Assembly (NCBI RefSeq): GCF_038443385.1
Contig: NZ_CP151726.1
Location: forward strand, 6,758,001-6,822,000
Direction: 5' to 3'
DNA: 64,000 bases
DNA from: Stieleria varia
Lineage (GTDB): Bacteria; Planctomycetota; Planctomycetia; Pirellulales; Pirellulaceae
The translations under genes were made by a program, and so were the position numbers. Under the pieces are notes generated by a model. It was not told the DNA's origin, searched no databases, and saw only the letters and a program-made list of their open reading frames with translations. How positions within the stretch are numbered: position 1 is the stretch's first letter; each line of letters opens with the position of its first letter. Positions 63,082 through 64,000 of the stretch are shown here, one piece after another.

Positions 63082-63207
63082 CGCCGGATGCCTCCCGGTG
63101 ACAGACGCGGTGGATCTTGGTAACGTTTTGGCTGTATTTTCGCCGCGTTGACACGGTGCCAGCATAGTGCCAGCACGGTCGGCCTCTCCAGCAAAGCGTT
63201 GCCACTG

Positions 63208-64000
63208 ATGACCAAGAACGAATCCGCCCCCGGCATTGTTTACACCCACACAGATGAAGCCCCCGCATTGGCGACTTATTCATGGTTGCCGATCGTGGAA
63301 GCCTTTCTGAGCACGGCCGGCGTTTGCGTTCAAACCAAAGACATTTCGCTTGCCAGTCGCATCCTGGCCAGCTTCCCAGAGGTCCTAGCGGAAAACCAGC
63401 GTCGTGAAGACGCCTTGGCACAACTGGGCGAGCTAGCGAACACTCCGGCCGCGAACATCATCAAACTGCCGAACATCAGCGCGTCGATTCCACAGTTGAC
63501 CGAAGCCATCGCGGAATTGCAGGCCGATGGATTCCCCGTGCCTGATTTTCCGGCGGACCCAAAGACTGATGCAGAGAAAGCGGTTCGGGCCAAGTACGCC
63601 AAAGTGCTCGGCAGTGCGGTCAACCCTGTCCTGCGTGAAGGCAACTCGGATCGCCGCGTCGCCGCACCGGTCAAGAACTACGCCAAGGCTCACCCGCACT
63701 CGATGGGCGTGTGGTCCGCGGACTCTCCATCGCATGTCGCCAGCATGACCGAAGGAGACTTCTATGGCAGCGAGAAGTCCGCGATCCTGGACGATGCAGG
63801 TTCCTTGACGATCACGCTCAACGCTGCCGACGGGTCCACGACCGTGCTGCGTGAATCGGTGCCGGTGGAAAGGGGGGATGTTGTCGACGCATCAGTCATG
63901 AGCGTTCAATCGCTGCGAGCTTATCTAAAAAAAGAAATCGAAGACGCGCGGCAGTCGGGCATCTTGTTATCACTGCACCTCAAAGCCACCATGATGAAGG
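63208..64000 (+). CDS. icd: Monomeric NADP-dependent isocitrate dehydrogenase (N-terminal part)
   Basis: 264 codons up to the right edge; the full enzyme is about 740 residues, so most of it lies outside. ATG at 63208. Start typical of the monomeric type: IVYTHTDEAPALATYSWLPIVEAF, then IIKLPNISASIPQLTEAIAELQ, the long segment KVLGSAVNPVLREGNSDRRVAAPVKNYAKAHPHSMG (substrate-binding Ser-Asn-Arg region) and VESLRAY-like SLRAYLKKEIEDA. It oxidises isocitrate to 2-oxoglutarate in the TCA cycle. Aconitase, the previous step, is at 27601 in the same window. Confidence 0.95.
   Translation, partial: MTKNESAPGIVYTHTDEAPALATYSWLPIVEAFLSTAGVCVQTKDISLASRILASFPEVLAENQRREDALAQLGELANTPAANIIKLPNISASIPQLTEAIAELQADGFPVPDFPADPKTDAEKAVRAKYAKVLGSAVNPVLREGNSDRRVAAPVKNYAKAHPHSMGVWSADSPSHVASMTEGDFYGSEKSAILDDAGSLTITLNAADGSTTVLRESVPVERGDVVDASVMSVQSLRAYLKKEIEDARQSGILLSLHLKATMMK

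Noticed and set aside
1-64000. tRNA, rRNA or known riboswitch
   Set aside because: No cloverleaf with a GTTCRA T-arm, no rRNA core segments and no recognisable aptamer core were seen by eye; a covariance-model search was not possible.

Overview
The window looks like chromosomal DNA of a marine planctomycete of the Pirellulaceae (Rhodopirellula-like). The grounds are internal: two large sulfatases, a DUF1559 pseudopilin-type protein, giant exported proteins with cadherin-like, LamG, DUF4347 and dockerin modules whose N-termini carry the planctomycetal LExRxLLS-type signature, a Minf_1886-family protein, a TMEM43-type protein, a Pup-ligase/Dop-like protein, moderately high GC by eye, and abundant dispersed palindromic repeats. 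No rRNA, tRNA or CRISPR array was recognised. No database search was possible, so family names rest on motif recognition.

Layout. 1-2249 (minus): the N-terminal part of a giant DUF4347/LamG surface protein that runs off the left edge. 2621-9809 (plus): TMEM43-like protein, M3 peptidase, WD40 protein, RicT/PSP1 protein, Minf_1886 protein and an exported methyltransferase; the last four are tightly packed. 9810-26100: an accessory, repeat-rich zone with a modular palindromic repeat, two near-identical IS1380-type elements in opposite orientation (1733 bp each, CTAG duplications), an MFS transporter, a dockerin protein, a degenerate GH17-like membrane protein, an IS66 element that splits a small gene, hemP with a Fur-box-like site, and a membrane protein. 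26538-30309: a GT2 glycosyltransferase and aconitase. 30341-31859: a tandem array of eight ~159-bp palindromic units carrying a 175-bp MITE. 31960-39011 (minus): small basic protein, PilZ protein, Xaa-Pro peptidase plus Mog, then an S1-domain protein followed by a Dop-like protein with a membrane insertion. 39200-44684: a conserved hypothetical gene converging on a giant cadherin/dockerin protein. 45353-47752: pseudopilin and a cation/calcium antiporter behind a consensus sigma-54 promoter. 47790-57371: sulfatase-metallopeptidase fusion, hexulose-phosphate-synthase-type enzyme plus MDR dehydrogenase, GlgC, DksA-type zinc-finger protein, Hsp20 (again behind a sigma-54-type site), and a sulfatase-acetylesterase fusion. 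57753-64000: TolC-family protein, repeats with a second MITE touching the dnaJ stop codon, a CbpA-type J protein, a degenerate PHP-like exported protein, and the start of monomeric isocitrate dehydrogenase.

Functionally the window mixes housekeeping genes (aconitase, isocitrate dehydrogenase, GlgC, S1, Mog, chaperones) with sulfated-polysaccharide degradation and cell-surface genes. The most distinctive signals are (i) a modular L-P-R repeat element amplified as (L-P)n-R, whose palindrome contains CTAG sites used as landing pads by IS1380-type elements and their MITEs, (ii) a Dop-like protein with transmembrane helices inside the catalytic fold, (iii) two sulfatases fused to unrelated second enzymes, (iv) two apparently inactivated enzyme paralogues (GH17-like and PHP-like), and (v) two GG-N10-GC sigma-54 promoters.
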